DNA of 5,965 bases from a bacterium (GTDB lineage: Bacteria > Krumholzibacteriota > Krumholzibacteriia > Krumholzibacteriales > WJIX01): positions 1-5,965 of the forward strand of contig JAGHBT010000204.1 of assembly GCA_021160845.1 (NCBI GenBank), given 5' to 3'. The position numbers were made by a program, and so were the translations under genes. Below the pieces are notes generated by a model, which was given only the letters and a program-made list of their open reading frames with translations, was not told the origin of the DNA and did no database searches. This document shows, piece after piece, positions 3,852-5,965 of the stretch (position 1 is the first letter of the stretch; the number at the start of each line of letters is the position of its first letter).

Positions 3852-5965
3852 TTATTTTTGAATTCCGAGCTGCCAGAAAAGAAAAGCCATCTCATCAACG
3901 GTATCTTCAATCGTTTTACTGATCGGCCGACCGCCCGAATGCCCCGCTTTTGTATCATATAGAATCATAATAGGATTCTCCGAATTGTTGGCTCTCTGCA
4001 ATAGTGCTGTCATCTTGCGCGCGTGAAGAGGCGCCACTCGTGTATCTGAATCGCCAGTGATAAACAGAGTTGAAGGATACTTGGTTGCTTCCATAACATT
4101 ATGATAGGGTGAGTATTTATAAAGGTACTTAAACTGTTCGGGATTTTCAGCGCTCCCGTACTCCGAAACCCAGAATTTTCCAAGCAGAAACTTTTGATAA
4201 CGAAGCATATCAAGGAGAGGATATGTACATACGACAGCTCTAAAGAGATCCGGACGCTGAACAAGCGCCGCGCCGACAAGCAGCCCCCCATTACTCCCCC
4301 CCCTTATCGCGAGTTTGGAAGAACAGGTATAATGATTATCTATCAACCACTGCGCCGCTCCAACAAAATCGTTAAAGACATTTTGTTTGTTTTCAAACAT
4401 CCCCGCTCTATGCCACTCTTCGCCGAATTCTCCACCACCCCTAAGATTCGGAACAGCATAAACACCGCCGCACTCAGTCCATAACACTCCAGTTGACCTG
4501 AACCCTGGGGTTAAATTAATATTAAATCCCCCGTATCCGGTCAGCAATGTGGGATTATTTCCGTTTAGCTCAATATCCCTGGAGTAAACGAGAAACATCG
4601 GCACGCGCGTACCGTCTTTCGAATTATACCAGACCTGCTTAACTACAATCCTGTCGCTGTCAACCGGAACATCAAGCTTTGCCCAGATCTTCTTGTTGCC
4701 TTTCTTTACATCATACCGGTATATCGTTGTCGGCACATGGAAAGAAGTAAAGACAAAAAAGGCCTCGTTTCTCTCCCATCGGCCGCGCACACTGCTTACG
4801 GCGCCAAGAGTCGGGAAAGATATCTCACGGGTAAACTTTCCGTCCGGTTCAAAGACCTTTACCTTTGAAACGACATTTTCAAGATAATTGACAAAGAGTT
4901 TCTTGCCCGCGAGAGAAAAACCTTCTATGACAGCTTCAGTTTCAGGAATAATCTCTTTCCAGTTTTCACGGGCAGGCTTTTTGAGATCAACGGTGAGAAT
5001 ACGTCCCTTTGGAGCATCCCAATTTGTCTGCATATAAAGCATTCCTCCGCCGTACTGAGGTTCAAACCTGGCATCGATATCCTTAACAAGCGTCTTGATT
5101 GAACCATTGCTCTTTAAATCTTTGTAATAAATCTCTGATTTCTGTCCCGCCGACCCGTGAAATACAACAATCATCAAGTAACGCCCGTCGTCCGTAATGC
5201 CCGCCCCAATGCCAGCCTTAGGCCCAAAACCTTCCCCGAAAATCTCTTTATCTTTTTCGGGATCGTCCCCCATACTATGAAAATAAACCCTGGATCCAAG
5301 AAGAATATTATGCCTTGAATAGTAAAAACCACTGTTATCGGGCATAATTGAAATACCGAAATACAAACCACTCGGGAGTTCATCGGGGAAATTCTTTCTC
5401 TTGTCTACATCGAACAATTTTACTGTTAATTCATCAGCGCCGCCTTCCCTTATCCCATAGGCGAGCAATGTACCATCTTCAGAGACAGTGAGCAGATTTA
5501 CACTAGTCGAATGATCTTTACTCATTGAATGAGGATCAATAAGCGCTTCATCCTTGCCATTGAGCCCGTCGCGCATATAAATCACAAAGAGATCCTGGTC
5601 GGGGGACCTCTTTGACAAAAAGTATCTGCCATTTCGTTCAGCAGGAATACCAATTCTGTCGATCTTCATAAGTTCCGTTAGACGCCTTTTTAACTTCTCG
5701 CGCCCTGGTAACGAATCGATAAGTGAATGAGTATATTCATTCTGTGATTTAATCCACTCTCTGGTCTCGGCGCTCTCCTGATCCTCGAGCCATCTGTACG
5801 GATCAGGAATCACTACTCCATGAAGTGTATCTACAACACTTCCCCTGTTTGTAACAGGAACTTGGTTGCCAGCCCATGTCACTGACGAAAGCACCCCTGT
5901 TAAAAGGATAACTGCCACGGCAGCAAACAACACGCTGACTGCTTTGGAGCTTCTGACTACACTCC
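3852..5965 (-). CDS. Secreted prolyl oligopeptidase (S9A family), 5' end outside the window
   Basis: Serine peptidase that cleaves short peptides after proline. Numbering from the GTG at 5933 (693 residues), the N-terminal part (about 25-440) starts with the family pattern HGVVIPDPYRWLED and forms the beta-propeller; the alpha/beta hydrolase part follows to the end. Visible motifs are GYGGFN (466-471), NLRGGGEFGEEWH (496-508) and GGSNGG with the nucleophile S547. By spacing to porcine POP, D630 (GDSDTRV), H665 (AGHSGG), the S1-pocket W588 and R632 match D641, H680, W595 and R643, so the enzyme looks active. The start of the frame is a Sec signal: a hydrophobic core (about 2-17) ending at VTWA before GNQ. 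The frame is open to the window edge, with basic R and K codons upstream, and the GTG lacks a ribosome binding site, so the true start is probably beyond 5965. It may end at the stem-loop 3728-3818. No functional link to the decarboxylase is apparent. Confidence 0.93.
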   Translation of the reverse strand, partial: SVVRSSKAVSVLFAAVAVILLTGVLSSVTWAGNQVPVTNRGSVVDTLHGVVIPDPYRWLEDQESAETREWIKSQNEYTHSLIDSLPGREKLKRRLTELMKIDRIGIPAERNGRYFLSKRSPDQDLFVIYMRDGLNGKDEALIDPHSMSKDHSTSVNLLTVSEDGTLLAYGIREGGADELTVKLFDVDKRKNFPDELPSGLYFGISIMPDNSGFYYSRHNILLGSRVYFHSMGDDPEKDKEIFGEGFGPKAGIGAGITDDGRYLMIVVFHGSAGQKSEIYYKDLKSNGSIKTLVKDIDARFEPQYGGGMLYMQTNWDAPKGRILTVDLKKPARENWKEIIPETEAVIEGFSLAGKKLFVNYLENVVSKVKVFEPDGKFTREISFPTLGAVSSVRGRWERNEAFFVFTSFHVPTTIYRYDVKKGNKKIWAKLDVPVDSDRIVVKQVWYNSKDGTRVPMFLVYSRDIELNGNNPTLLTGYGGFNINLTPGFRSTGVLWTECGGVYAVPNLRGGGEFGEEWHRAGMFENKQNVFNDFVGAAQWLIDNHYTCSSKLAIRGGSNGGLLVGAALVQRPDLFRAVVCTYPLLDMLRYQKFLLGKFWVSEYGSAENPEQFKYLYKYSPYHNVMEATKYPSTLFITGDSDTRVAPLHARKMTALLQRANNSENPIMILYDTKAGHSGGRPISKTIEDTVDEMAFLFWQLGIQK

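Overview
The window reads almost entirely on the minus strand. It holds the distal part of a secreted prolyl oligopeptidase gene (right, running off the edge at 5965), a three-gene cluster for a membrane-bound, biotin-dependent, sodium-pumping decarboxylase of the oxaloacetate decarboxylase (Oad) type (centre and left), and a strong promoter with a structured-looking leader that runs off the left edge towards a gene outside the window. All long plus-strand open frames are antisense shadows of these genes.

Layout in transcription order, right to left: prolyl oligopeptidase (5965 to 3852, 5' end missing); a 307-base gene-free stretch (3851 to 3545) with a long imperfect inverted repeat just after the peptidase, a small hairpin, and presumably the promoter of the next operon; oadG-like gamma subunit (3544 to 3338); oadA-like alpha subunit with a C-terminal biotin domain (3229 to 1436); oadB-like beta subunit (1371 to 232); then 231 gene-free bases with an inverted repeat, a G8 tract, a near-consensus sigma-70 promoter and a leader that resembles the core of a cobalamin riboswitch.

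The three subunits should form one complex. Alpha moves a carboxyl group from a keto acid to its own biotin. Beta, in the membrane, decarboxylates carboxybiotin and exports Na+. Gamma is a small one-helix subunit that holds the complex together. The order gamma-alpha-beta is the same as in the classical Klebsiella cluster. There is no biotin carboxylase gene here, which fits a decarboxylase pump rather than an ATP-dependent carboxylase. The alpha subunit belongs to a divergent branch in which parts of the usual OadA active-site signatures are replaced, so oxaloacetate as substrate is likely but not proven.

The organism is a bacterium of moderately low GC. A Na+-pumping decarboxylase suggests an anaerobe or facultative anaerobe, and a signal peptide on the peptidase shows it is exported. 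No marker here fixes the phylum. My impression that the alpha subunit resembles proteins of Desulfobacterota-like anaerobes is from memory and unverified. Nothing suggests phage, insertion sequence, CRISPR or defence genes. The most interesting parts are the noncoding elements and the divergent alpha subunit.
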